From the NCBI RefSeq assembly GCF_000182565.1, contig NW_015971541.1, positions 1,125,039 through 1,189,038 on the forward strand: a DNA stretch of 64,000 nt. The letters are read 5' to 3'. This document shows positions 25,328 to 37,159 of this stretch, piece by piece. The notes below the pieces were generated by a model. That model searched no databases and was not told the DNA's origin. It worked only from the letters and a program-made list of their open reading frames with translations. A program made the position numbers and the translations under genes. Position 1 is the stretch's first letter. The number at the start of each line of letters is the position of its first letter. The DNA is from Spizellomyces punctatus DAOM BR117 (lineage: Eukaryota > Chytridiomycota > Chytridiomycetes > Spizellomycetales > Spizellomycetaceae).

Positions 25328-25391
25328 CCCGTGAATTGTTTTTGTCCAAAGGCTCTTCCCGTTCAAAACTTTTGTTATCCGTTTGCAAAAC

Positions 25392-26464
25392 ATGGCAAAG
25401 CAGAAGAAGACAACAAAGGTCGGCCCGCAACCAGCAGCATCTGCGAGTCCTCAACTTGGTCTCGCATCACCGAGCAATAAGTCCCAACCAGAACCGTCCC
25501 CTGCACCTTTAACTGAGTTTGCTCAATTTCGCGTTCTTCCTATCACTGTCCGACCCCTCTCCGTCTCCGACGAACATCTTTCCTCCTTTAGCTACCATGC
25601 CAAGACGACCACTACGAGCCGCTCGGTGATGCATTATCTATTTATCCGCGCCCATGAATCCAAGAAACCAGAAGCAAATCTGCCAAATGGTCGAACGCTT
25701 TTTGTCGTGAACATACCTGTTGATGCAACTGAAAGACACTTTAGACGTCTGTTCAGACGATGCGGTAATATTGAGCGAGTAGTATTGAAAGACCGGCATT
25801 CTGGGATGCAAGAGCGAGTACTGGAAACGGGAGCTCAAGCTCATATTGTGTTTGTAGAGGAAGCCGCCGTAACTAAGGCTATGGCGATGAAATCTAGAAA
25901 AAGAGTATGGTCGGATGAATTAGAGGAGGGAAATGACGCAGAAGGGGATGCGCAGGAAGGGGAGTCATGCACAGCAACGTCGCTGCCACGACCTGTCGGC
26001 TTGGCAAAATGGCTAAAACAGCATTTCGCTAGTCGACCACGATTAGAAGATTTGCAGAGAGCAGTTGACACGTCACTGGTAGCATTCGAAGATGCGGAAC
26101 GGGAAGCACGCATAGCTGCGGAAGGCCGACGCAACGTGCCAGATGAGGACGGCTTTGTAACCGTGATTCGCGGTCGCGGACGTCGTAATGTTAATTTGGA
26201 CGGACAGGGTGCCTCTGTTACTGCAGCTCGACCGGAAGAAATCAAGAAGCTGAAGCCTAAAAAGAAAGAGCTGGTGGACTTTTATAGATTTCAGATGCGA
26301 GAGACAAAGCGAAACCGTGAGTCATCTACCCTTTTTGCATTTCATGAGACGTCCCGTTCTCATAGATCACTTTTTCAGAACTTGCTGAACTTCGTCGAAA
26401 ATTTGAAGAGGATAAGCTGCGTATTGCATCTTTGAAGGCAAACAGGCGGTTTAAACCATACTAG
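25392..26464 (+). CDS. RRP7: Ribosomal RNA processing protein Rrp7
   Basis: Nucleolar factor of the UtpC/small-subunit processome needed for 18S rRNA maturation. Exons 25392-26316 and 26379-26464 give 336 residues. The N-terminal half includes an RRM-like domain (RTLFVVNIPVDATERHFRRL). The C-terminal RRP7 domain is distinctive: KELVDFYRFQMRETKRN, then after the intron LAELRRKFEEDKLRIASLKA, ending RRFKPY. The start MAKQKKTTK is chosen over longer readings that need a non-ATG codon. Confidence 0.93.
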
Positions 26465-26796
26465 GGTCGTATTAGAGCAGTGGATCGAGTGATCGTTACA
26501 GTTGCAACACCTCTATCATTCTCCTTCCCGTCGCCATCTTAACGCGATTGTTTCGTGATTCTTGGACGCTGAATGTGATCGTGATTGTGAGCATTGTATT
26601 ATATAATTCTGCTTATGAAGGCAATATCATCAATGTGTCTGCATAGGGGGGCAGATTCTATGCTTGCTGTGCGCAGATATGCAGACCAGGAGATGATTCA
26701 AGTCTTGAGAGTTTAATATAACCACATTTGGTTATATTGCGTATGATTTCGTAGACTGTAAATACTGGAGTTTTTAGCACATTAAAGAGATCAAAC
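26465..26796 (+). other. Intergenic region between Rrp7 and the C9orf78-like gene
   Basis: 332 nt, AT-rich, with no open frame or motif that could be recognised. Confidence 0.4.
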
Positions 26797-28118
26797 ATGG
26801 TACCTCCCAAGAAACGTCAGTATCGCAAGCGGTCAGTGGACCAGGACCCTTCAAACCCGCCCCAAGAAGATCCTGACCCCACAGAATTGGAAGAGAAGGC
26901 AGAGGATGTGAGGTGAGCATAACGTTTCCTCTGATCCTTTCTGAAATGTATTCACAGAATGGTATACAGCGCGGTTGTACAAGAAGCTCTGGAATTGAGG
27001 CGATTTCGCCGTCGTGCCGCTGGTTTGGATACAGCTGATCTGAGCCGTGGGGACAAGAGGAAGAAGAAGGAGAAACCTGTGAATGATGACCCATGGAAAC
27101 TAAAAACGGGGGGCGGAATCATTAATATCGATGATGTTCGCGGTCGAAATTTTGGTGAGGACGGGCGAGGCGGGGGTGGCGGCGGAAGTTTCGCAACTGC
27201 CAGCAATGTCATGGATACGGACCGACATATGTATGGGCCAGGGACTTGTGTCATTCACAGATGAAATCTCTTTCACTCATTCATAAACCTATAGGAGAGA
27301 ATACATTGAACAAGAACTCCGCAAGCGGCGAGGTGCGTCATCATCAGAGGCAGGTGGTGCCGAGCGAACTGGTGAGAATGGAGCACCAAAAGATATACAG
27401 GATGAGCTGTTCGAGGTGCCGGAACATTTGAAGGTGAGTCGGCCCCGGTGCTCTCATAACGGAATTGGGTAGTAATGGCGTCTACATTACTTCCCTCTGT
27501 GATACAGACTGTCGAGAAACCCGTTAGCGAGGGGAACGTGACACTGTCGACTTCAATGCTCACCGCAATTCCAGAGATCGATCTAGGAATAAAGTAAGCC
27601 ATGCATGTAGAGAATCTCAAGCGTACGGATATTCCTGAATTTGAAACACTTGCAGCACAAAACTGAAAAACATCGAGGCGACTGAGAGAGCCAAACGACA
27701 ACTCATTGAACGTACCGCAGACATTGCATCAGAGAGATCGAAATCTGATTCTCCAATACCCGGGAATGAATTTGCTGGGGCCAATATGGTTGCATCTGAC
27801 CGATGTGAGTCTGTACACATTGAGCGCATCACACCTATACTTTTTTTAAGCCAGTTTGTTGTGTCTGTTAAGGGCAACGCTTTCCGTATCGACGAGATGA
27901 TCGTGATCAGGAGGCAAAAACTGCGGCACAAGGAAATATGGAGAGATCAGGAGGAACACGCAAAGGCGATGCAGAGAAGAAGTTGGACCGAAGGACAATG
28001 GCAACAGGTACCTATCGCATCTCCGCTTGTTGAATAATGTACTCCGTTACCAATGCATGTGCTCTCTGCAGATGAAGTGGTCATGGAACGATTTAAGAAG
28101 CGTATGCGAAGAGGGTGA
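26797..28118 (+). CDS. C9orf78/Tls1 family spliceosome-associated protein (HCA59)
   Basis: Small, charged, mostly disordered protein. S. pombe Tls1 and human C9orf78 bind Brr2 and affect splicing. The first two exons are 26797-26912 and 26958 onward. Later exons keep frame through VEKPVSEGNVTLSTSMLTAI, PEIDLGIK, NTKLKNIEATERAKRQLIE and FPYRRDDRDQEAK. The gene ends at ATDDEVVMERFKKRMRRG and stop. The P-E-V/I-D-L-G-I block and the C-terminal FKKRMR are diagnostic of the family. One donor in the middle (27236 area) is placed only by frame. Confidence 0.85.
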
Positions 28119-28297
28119 TTTTGTGATAGCGAAGAATAATGTATCATAGATATTCACTATTTATACTGAGTGAGATGTAAATAGAGTACTGTTTGAGGGA
28201 AAGAGTTGGTGTTCAACCATTGAAAACGCAGGGTATGTATGAATAACGGAAGTTTAAACTAGTACATCCAAAAACTCAAAATGGCTTCACATCACGT

Positions 28298-28304
28298 CAC
28301 GTGA
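28298..28304 (+). promoter_or_regulatory. E-box CACGTGA upstream of Rtf1
   Basis: CACGTGA only 25 nt before the RTF1 ATG, so it may lie in the 5' leader. It directly follows the overlapping related sequence CACGTCA. Confidence 0.35.
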
Positions 28305-28328
28305 TCATAACTGAACGCCGTGACATCC

Positions 28329-30471
28329 ATGGTGGATTCAAAGCGGGATCCAAGCGTAGGCTGGTCTACTTGTCTACGACGATTAGACACAGTTATGGAC
28401 GAAGCGCTTCTCGCGATTATAAATGCAGGCCAAGCACAGGAAAAGCCGCTAAGTCGCCGGACCAGCGAATCTCAGCGGAGGAGTCGGTATGCCCTGGATT
28501 CATTGGAGCAACTTTCTGCCTGTCGTACTCACGTTTCCATAGGCGGGGCGGCCGGAGGGATAGCGATAGCGAAGAGGGCCAGTCCGGCTCTGAAGACGAT
28601 GATCTGTTGTCGGAGGATGAAGAGTGGGCAGAAGTGAAGACTTGGGACCCCGAGACGTTGATGGGGGACGATGCGGACAGACAAAGGTTGGGATATGGAG
28701 ACAGTCGCCTTTACTGGAATTCTCAATAGTGACGAAACCCAATATCTGTCAACCATGTGCAGACTCACGCAAATGTCTGAGCTCGACCGTGAGGCGATTC
28801 TGGCTGAACGAAAGAGCAAAGTATGTGGTCGCTTGGTTCACATTAGAGGTCAATCGTTCATTTGGCGTTCCAATATCCGTCCAGTTCGAAAGAATGAGGG
28901 AGCGGTTAGAAGTCAAACGAATGTTGAAGCGGCGAATGAGTGGGCAAACGAAAAGTAAGCGACAACAAGATGATGATGGGCCCCGTAAGTTCGCGCACGA
29001 TTACGGTCTAGTAGGTCTTCCATAGACGCTAAAAGTGAATTGTGCCTAGGCCCGTCTAAAAGACAAACAACAGAGAAGGCCAAATGGGGCGATTCCATGG
29101 CAAGTTTGCGAAGAGAACGGGAAAAAAAGAGAGCTGGCGTGAAGGTATGAGGCTGCTGCACAGGGCTGTCGTCTCCTCACCCTGACCTCTATTCGGAATG
29201 TACAGGACGAAGGGGAGGGGCGCAAGGAGCGGAGACGGGAACGTTCTCTAAGCTTTAGTGGAAGCGACGCAGAAGAGGGTGAAGTGAAGGGTTCACTTGA
29301 CGAGGACGAGCGAGCGACACAGGTATGTGATACACCATGGAGAGCCTTTCCAATGTCCCAATGTCCAGGTATCTGAATGTAGAAACTCTAGGAGGTGGAC
29401 AAGCGAGTCCGCACTCTTCCCACCTTTAATGAGGTCGTCTCAATACAAGTGACGCGGTCGGAATTGGTGGACTGGGCATTTGCGCCTTTTTTTGAGAAAA
29501 CTGTTCAAGGTGTGTGTCGTGCGTGGTCAATTATCCCGGTTCGCAGCTAATGGTTCGCCGACTACAGGTTGCTTCGTTCGGTATGGATTGGGCCAAGACC
29601 CGAAAGATTCTACTCGAAATGTCTATCGAGTCTGTCTGATTGATGGTACGCGCATGAGTTCCAACAACTCGGCCGTTTCTCTATTAACAGTCAACCACTT
29701 TGTATAGAAATCCGTCAAGCATCTAAGACATATCCTGTTGATGGAAAGCCAGTACAGAAAGTTGCGCTCATGAGCCATGCCAAGGCGCGCAGAGAGAACT
29801 CATTTCATAAAGTCTCAAACGGTCGGATTACAGAGGTAATATTGTAATACCCGTGATATCTTTTCTTGCTGACCTGGTTTCATCCTGCGTAACGATGTAT
29901 AGGCTGAGTATCAACGTTGGGCGGACACAATGAAATACGAGAACGCCGCAGACATTCCTATTGGACACATCCAACGCAAACGAGACGATTTACAACGTGC
30001 CCGGGAATATGTTTTGAGCAGTGTAAGATCACAAAATGCCGTGCGAGGTCACAGCCCTATCATGGGATTCACGTTACTTTACAGGAGGAAGTGGCCCGAA
30101 TAGTGGAGCAAAAGAAGGCTCTTAACAAGATGCCGGTTAATATTGCTTCTGAGATCACGGAATTGAGGAGGCGGGTAGAGTATGCAAAGTCGACTGCGAA
30201 TTCGGATGAGGAAGCAAAGCTGCAAAAGCGTCTTGAACATTTGCTGTCAATGCTGACATCGAAAGCAAATAAGCCGGAAACGCCCAGTCGCGTCCGAAAC
30301 GGCGTGGATGAAAAGCCTTCCAGGTCAACACCGGAAGTTAAGATTCCTTTGGTTCGCGTTAACAGTTCGGCTCGCTTGAAAGAATGTAGCGTATCGATGA
30401 TCACAAATGAGTGGGATGCACAGTTTGCGTTCGATCCAATTTTGGATGAAATAGATATTGATGAATTTTGA
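28329..30471 (+). CDS. RTF1: Paf1-complex subunit Rtf1
   Basis: Elongation factor that links RNA polymerase II to H2B ubiquitination. About ten exons run from 28329 to 30471. After an acidic N-terminal region comes the family block SELDREAILAERKSK, then FERMRERLEVKRMLKRRMSG. The Plus3 domain, which binds phosphorylated Spt5, follows: TFNEVVSIQVTRSELVDWAF, FFEKTVQGCFVRYGLGQDPK and NVYRVCLID. The C-terminal part is helical (EEVARIVEQKKALNKMP) and ends in DEIDIDEF. Exon joins were read from frame and splice sites. Confidence 0.92.
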
Positions 30472-30753
30472 CCGACGTGGTTTATGATCTGGAGCAGGCT
30501 AATTGCCAGTGCATAGATAAATCAAAAACTGAGCTATTACAGATTCAGATATTCAAAATAAACATGATGTACACAAAAATGGATTAAACTTGGTAAGTTC
30601 CGTGCACCGACAATCTTAGGGTCCGCTCCCACTTCTCAAATTACAATATCCTATCGATCTCATCATCGTGAGGGGCGGTGCCAGTTTCTAGCATGGGCTC
30701 GCTGTCAAAATGCTGTACGGGTTCTTGAGGGGGGATATCAAGGTCATACATGG

Positions 30754-33700
30754 TTATGGGTCTGGAATATCCGATTGCGGGTCCTCCTTTGAAGATTCAT
30801 TGTTGCTGTCTTGCTGATCTGGGCTATTTCCTTCATGTAACTTGAGCAAGGCATTCACATTCTTTTCATCACCTCGACCAGTATCTGCGTCGCTGTTTCC
30901 ATCTCTCCAGTAGGGATCACTCTCAACGTCATCACGACTATTCAACTTGTATTCGTCTAAGAAGTGGTCGGAACTGTCCAGCACCCCCGACTGGTGATCA
31001 CCCTCAGGATGTCGCACCATTAATTCTTCCACATCGTTGCTAACAGGAGCATCAACTTGTAAAACGAATTCCACCCTATTTTGATCATCACCCGACGCGA
31101 CCTCATCCGAAAGACCAGACTGTGGCGGTTCCTGATCATGAGGTGATCCTTCGTTGTTGGAAGCATCCATTTCCTCTGCAGCAGCTATGGCCCTTGCAAT
31201 TGCCGCATCATCCGGGGTTGTAGCCACATCAGTTTCTTGCAACGGCTCAATTGCCTCAGAGAATGATGCGGATTCTACTTGCGGTCGCCTCACTGACTTC
31301 ATTGCTCTTCTCAAGGTCACACGCGCCTTCAGTAATGAACCCGCCTTCATCAAGCGCGTCGTTGCATCCAAACCCCCAGAAGAGGTCGACAGAAGCAGCT
31401 GTCCTTCAGCGTCAGTCTCCTCCATCATCGCTGACGGATCGTCGCTTTCGTACCGATCGTCGATACTGCCGAACGACCTGCCCCGACGGACAGTCAGTCG
31501 CGAGGAAAAGGGGTCCTGTCCCTCAACCGGTTTGAGACGAGACATGCCGTCTTCTGCGGGACCTACAATAGCAAGGAATGTACCCCGAGGTCCGTACTCT
31601 TGTGCAAACACCTGTGAAGCTGATGCTGTGGGACTTTGTACCTCCTCCTCAATTTCGATCGACCGTAGTAGCGTTTCACGCAAGTCGCTATATGAAGGAT
31701 CCCGTGATCTGACTGGGGACGATGATGCGGAGTCATCTCTAGATATGCTCTCCAAAACTGGAGCGGGGTTAGAAGCCGATCGCGCCCTATTAGCTTTCAA
31801 GAGCGCCACGTGCTGCGTATAGGCCTCCTTCTGTTTTGCTTTACGATCTGCTGCCTCATTTTCCCGGCGCGCTCGCGCAAGTGCATTTGAAAATGATGCA
31901 AACAATCCAAAAAATTCCTCCGGGGCGTCTCCTCTTTCATTCGGGTCATCGCCAAAGAATGAAATAAGCTCATTGACATTCTTTTCCGCCACGGCGGCTT
32001 GGTACTCCAGCCCAGCGACACGCACTTCCGCGCGGGCACTGAAGGCCTGCATCACTGGCACAAATCGATCGTTCTCGCTGGCAGGACCGAGCTTAGCAAG
32101 CTCTGCAAGCTCTGCCTTGACACCTTCGACTCCCTTACGAAGCGCCTTGATGGATGCCAAAAGTGCAGGGATGCACACTCGCGCCGCCAATTCGACTCTG
32201 GGCATTTCCCTCATGAAATCAAGGAGTTCTGGTTCCTTTTCGTCCAGCTTCTTAGCAAGATAATGCAAAAGCGTGGAAACCGTCCTGTGGTTGTTTTTGC
32301 TCGCCCGTGTATCTTTGAGCTAAGAAAAAGGGGGAGGGTTACCAGACTGTAAAAGATAGCCACAATTGACGAACGATGTAATTACATTCAGGAGTGCTTC
32401 CAGCTTAAACCCATGCGCATCACCACGGAAGGACGTCCCATTCAAATAGTTGCCCACAACCAGCACCGTTTCGAGTAGCTTTCGCAAACGTTTGGAGTTC
32501 TTAAGTTGCTCGCATGCAAGTAGGACAGTTTCCATGTCCTTCGATCAAAAAAATAACTCGGTGTCACACAAGAGAACTCGCTGGACAGTTTCCTGCTTAA
32601 GCCAAAGCTTACCGGAACGACTTCTTCAACCTCCTCTGCGAACCGCTTGCGGAAGCGCATGCTTTCCAGTCTGTACGCTAATCTAGGTATATCCATGACT
32701 TCACGAATATACTTCTCTGCGTTGCCGAGATCTTCTATATCTCCTTCATAGCCACGAACAATATCGCACTAGATGAGGAAACTGTGTAAGGAATATCGTT
32801 GGACGTCTCCGCCAGAAAGAAACTACCTCTTCATCGGTGGGCGCCCACATTCGAAGTGCATGTAACCGCTCAACAGACAAAATACTATCGTCTATTTCGA
32901 TAATAGCATTCCTGATTTCCGGATATTGGAGACGTAAACCTCCCAGCATGATAGCTGTTCAGTCATATGATCGTGAGAAGCCAAGTTTGCAAGCAATAGT
33001 TGAATTGGCATAACACCTACCAATGTTCTGCGCTCTTCGGCTATCTATCAGGGTGATGACTTTCTTTACAGCCGCTTCCTTTTTCGGCTGTGGTTTGGGA
33101 CGTGGTGGGGCTTCTGTATATGCCAATTCATATCTTGTTCTATTAGCGTAGAGACTATTGCAAACACACCTTCTTTGGCAAATAGTTCCACGAGCTCCTT
33201 CTCGTCAAAGAAAACCTCCTTAATAACCGGCCCTCGGTACGCTTCTTCTACAAGGGTCTCCCAGATTGTGGACTTCGCAAGACGACTTGGAATCTTCACC
33301 CATTGCAGAGGCTGGATGCGCGTAATTCATTAGCATGACAACTAGAAAATGTAACATGTAACAACTCACCTTCATGGGCTGTTTCGCTTTGACAATCTTC
33401 AATCCGACAGGGGGTAGCGGCATTCCTCCCGGTGGTGGAGGTGGTGGAGGTGGTCCTCCTCCAGCAGCAGGAGGTGGAGGCGGCGGCGGTGGTGGTCCGC
33501 CAGTGGCAGGTGGTGGAGGTGGAGGCGGCGGAGGCGGCGGCGGAGGAGCGGAAGGTGGTGGTTCAACCTTGTCTTCTTTGCGTGCATCAGCCATTGCCTT
33601 TGCTTGTATCTCGTTTATTAATACTTCAACACGAGCTTGCTGTTCAGGTTTGAGCGCGGCCAGCTTGCCGGAAAGACTGTCGGGTTTAATAGTCCGTAGC

Positions 33701-36700
33701 TCGCTCACAATATCTTCCAAGCGTCGGATTTCCTCCCACAATCGGCCAACCCCTGCGCCTGCGCCCAATCGTACGGACGCCGGACGGTCTTCACCGTCGG
33801 TTTCTATAAACCCTGTGCCACTATCGGAAGTTGTGAGGACAGGTGGTACCGGGAGCGGACGAGGACGGCGTTGTCTTCCTGTCGTATCATGAGGAGGTAT
33901 TCCGTCCCGAGGAGGAAGGGGCGGACAGTTCTCCTGTGGCCGTCGGCTCAATGTCGCTCTGAGGTGGTCCAACTCTTTCCGCTGTGCTTCGAAGGCTGTG
34001 AGACTTTCCGCATACTATCCATTGAAATGGTCGATCAGCGGCCATACCGAGCAAGGCATACGTCCCCTCAACGCAGTGCATACCTTCTGTTTCATTGTCT
34101 CCAGCTCTCTAACTACCGTCAATAAGTTACTGCCACCCGGTGGGGTTGAAGTATGTCCGGTAGACTGAAAGCCGACCACGACTCCGGCAACCTCCTCCAC
34201 CCCACGGATCAAGTCTGCAGCTAAAGTTTGATACTTGACGGTTCGATTTGACTTTTCAGGTGCTGAGGAATGCTCTATCCATGCCGACATTCTATTTGAA
34301 ATTCCTCCCGTGGCACGCTCCATGAGCGCAAGTGCCTCAGCTGCCTCTTCCCTGACCTCAAGATCGGCATCCACATCCATTTTTATCTGGTGTGCGCCGG
34401 CCTCTGAGCAACGGTTAATTATGCTAGCGCGTTTTCGCAATGCTTCCACCATGGTTGAAACATTTTTAATCGTGGTCAGCACCAGATTTTGCGCCCGCTC
34501 AGGGTCAGGTAAAGCCTTCGCAGTTTCCAAAAGCTTGTCTAGTGTTTCTCGAGGGTCACTATTGGATCGTGTGATGGCAAGTGTGAGATGCAGTTCAACC
34601 TTCGAGGTCGTCCGATATATCTGACCTTAACGCCGCGTTCTTCTCACGGAAAGCGGCCTCCATCATTTCCAAATCCGCTGCTCGATCTTCTTCATATGCA
34701 TCCAATTGCACTGCCAGGGGTTCTGGGGGCTCCATGTCCCGCAAAGTCTGGAAAGCCATGTTCACTGTCATTCATTCAGGCGCTGATCCAAAAATGTCAA
34801 CCTACCTGCATAACTCTTCGCAGACCCCGATCCTCGACCTCGCGCCGTATCTTCCACCTCTCACGTGAGTCTTCAGGAGCAGATACAAGTCCATTCACGA
34901 AAATCATTATGGCCGTCCGGTACTCCCATGTAGCTTGAACCTCATCCGAGTCTCGCCAATCGGCTGGGGTGGTGCAGGTTGCTTGCAACGGGCTTACAAA
35001 CGGATCAAGAAGGGAGTTAATCATGCAATTGAACCTGCCAGGTTCACCCTGAGCAACCGCAAGATCTGACATTGACTGCAGGGCCAGTCTATGAATGAGT
35101 GAGGTGTAAGAATGAGAAATCTTAGTCATGCGCCAGTAGAGCTGGGCTTACGTTCTGCCTTTCTCAGAAAGCAGGCACATGGGGCCCAAAACCCCAGCCA
35201 CTGCAGTCCGTAATGCTATATTCGCGCGTCGGGTCCTCGCATCCCCACCAATGGTTGCTGCTGAAAGATCAGGTGCAGCCAAGCAGTACGCCAGCTGCTT
35301 CATTAAGGAAGGGGAATTCAACACCGCGGCATATCCTACTTCGGCATTCATGATTAGTTTGATGCAGCGAACAGTCTCAAGGCCAAGCTCGTCTTCTAAA
35401 ACAGCATCGGCGTATGATGAATGTCCTCCGGCAGGAATTGGGGGTAGGGGTTTGTCGGCGGTATAGTTCCGGTAGGACCGATGTCCCCCCGATGTGATAC
35501 TCCGCAAATGCTTTGCTTCATAAACGCGGTCCAATACAATTTCTAGAGCACGTATTCCACGCACACCATGAAGACCTAAGTAGGGGACCTCAGCCTGCAG
35601 GAAGTCACGTATGAAATTGGCATTTGACAGGGAGAGTGTAATGCGGAATGCCGTGAGATGCCGATATAGGGCCTTAAGAGGAGTGTTTCTAACGTGTCGT
35701 AGGAGTGACAGTGATGCAATGAGAGAAGTTTCTCAGACGCCTGCAAACCACATCCGATTTTACCTATTTGCTAACAGAGCAACAAAGCGTTGGGGAGTTT
35801 GCTCCCCAAGAGTGTTCAAGTCGGCAGGAGATGAAGTTTGAAGTGAGTCGGTTCGCTCAGGAAGAGACGGCATATTACCGTTCGCAGAATGGCGGTCTGG
35901 CAATGGTGGGGCGACTAATGTGGAAGTTGTAGACAACGTTCTTCCCGGCTGGCTGCCCTCCTTTTGACGTAGATGATGATACAGCTGTATGATCTCTCTT
36001 TGTCGCGTACGGTCCATTTTCAACATATTATCTCGGGCAGATCCTCTGATATCTAGTTCATCCTGCATGGTGAAACATGCAGATACTGTGAATTTCACGT
36101 AGTGTTTTGCAAAATATCATCTTTGGTTTAGGTGACCCTTACCAACACTCTACGGAACACTTTTTCAAGGTCTTCCGTATCGAGGTTAACGGACTCAACC
36201 TCAGGGGCTTGAGCCTGGCTCTGTGTTCTCTCCTGACGTGGTGCGGCAGAGTTTCTGCGGGCAGATTGTTTTTCCAATTCCCTGGCCCGGCGATACTGTT
36301 CGATAAGATCGCGCTTTCGCTTAGCGTCCAGAGTTCGGATCATGGTTTCTCGTGCAGAACCATGTATCTTTAATCTGTCCTACTCTCCAAAAATATCGGA
36401 GTTTGGTATAATGGGTTGTCATAAACCGCTAATGGATGACTTACTAATACCGCCACAAAGAGCCTTTCAAGCTTCTCATCAGTTTCCCCATTGAGTGACG
36501 TAACAGATGACTTGTGCGCCAAAGGCATAGACTCCATTGATGACGCATTGGAATGGTGAGAGCCTATCGAGCCGACAGAAGTCCTTCTCATCCCAGGCGA
36601 ACCCGGTGGAGGGGAGTGATTCCCTTGTACGTTTGCCCTCTCTGCGTCTGGTCTTCTTTGCTGCTGCCAGTCTAGAATGAGACGCCTTTTCCGACTACTG

Positions 36701-36987
36701 TCAAAGCTCATCATGTGAGTCCGTGCAGGACCATGAATTCCGCGATCATTCTGTATGGTTGGAGAGTAAGTTATGTCAGATGCACTTACTTTGACAGACT
36801 ATATGCTCGTGTTACGTACCAGCATGGCCTCAAATGCACGCAATAGGTCCTGACTCTCCCGCTCACGGTCCTTTCCGCTGGCTCCGAAAATTCTGGACCC
36901 AATCTCCGCCAGCTTATCTTTTGTTCGCTCCGACATGCTCGTATGGGAGGTTCGGCGGGTCTCTTTGAAGTCATTTGGCCGATACAT
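30754..36987 (-). CDS. Diaphanous-type formin with three tandem GBD units (formin 1)
   Basis: Actin nucleator/elongator. Exon 36987-36820 starts the protein. Three consecutive exons (36750-36445, 36379-36143, 36062-35764) then each open with a GBD-like unit: NDRGIHGPARTHMMSFDSSR, DRLKIHGSARETMIRTLDAK, DELDIRGSARDNMLKMDRTR. An FH3/armadillo region follows (LGLHGVRGIRALEIVLDRVY; IKLIMNAEVGYAAVLNSP). Next come coiled coil, a polyproline FH1 (about 33400-33560) and a full FH2 with LGGLRLQYPEIRNAI, LETVLVVGNYLNGTSFRGDA and GFKLEALLNV. The tail of about 300 residues is acidic and Ser-rich; no DAD of MDxLLxxL type is visible. It may be regulated by Rho GTPases, but without a DAD the usual autoinhibition is doubtful. 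The start could lie further upstream. Confidence 0.92.
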
Positions 36988-37159
36988 TAAGTACAGAAGC
37001 CCTTCTGGGCAGTCGTCCCGCTGAGCAGGAAAGTTTACGCTGCTGAAATGAAGACGTAAAATGAGGAGACATGAATGCAAGTGGACATGCGGGGATTCAT
37101 GATATCTTTCAGTGGCGCAGTTTTCAAGTGGCAGTACAACGATGTCATTATAAACAAAA

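Noticed and set aside
31154-31822. Plus-strand open frame of 222 codons
   Set aside because: Antisense to the formin 1 C-terminal tail; Ser/Ala-rich low complexity and no family match.
33374-33892. Plus-strand Gly-rich open frame of 172 codons
   Set aside because: It is the antisense shadow of the polyproline FH1 region of formin 1.
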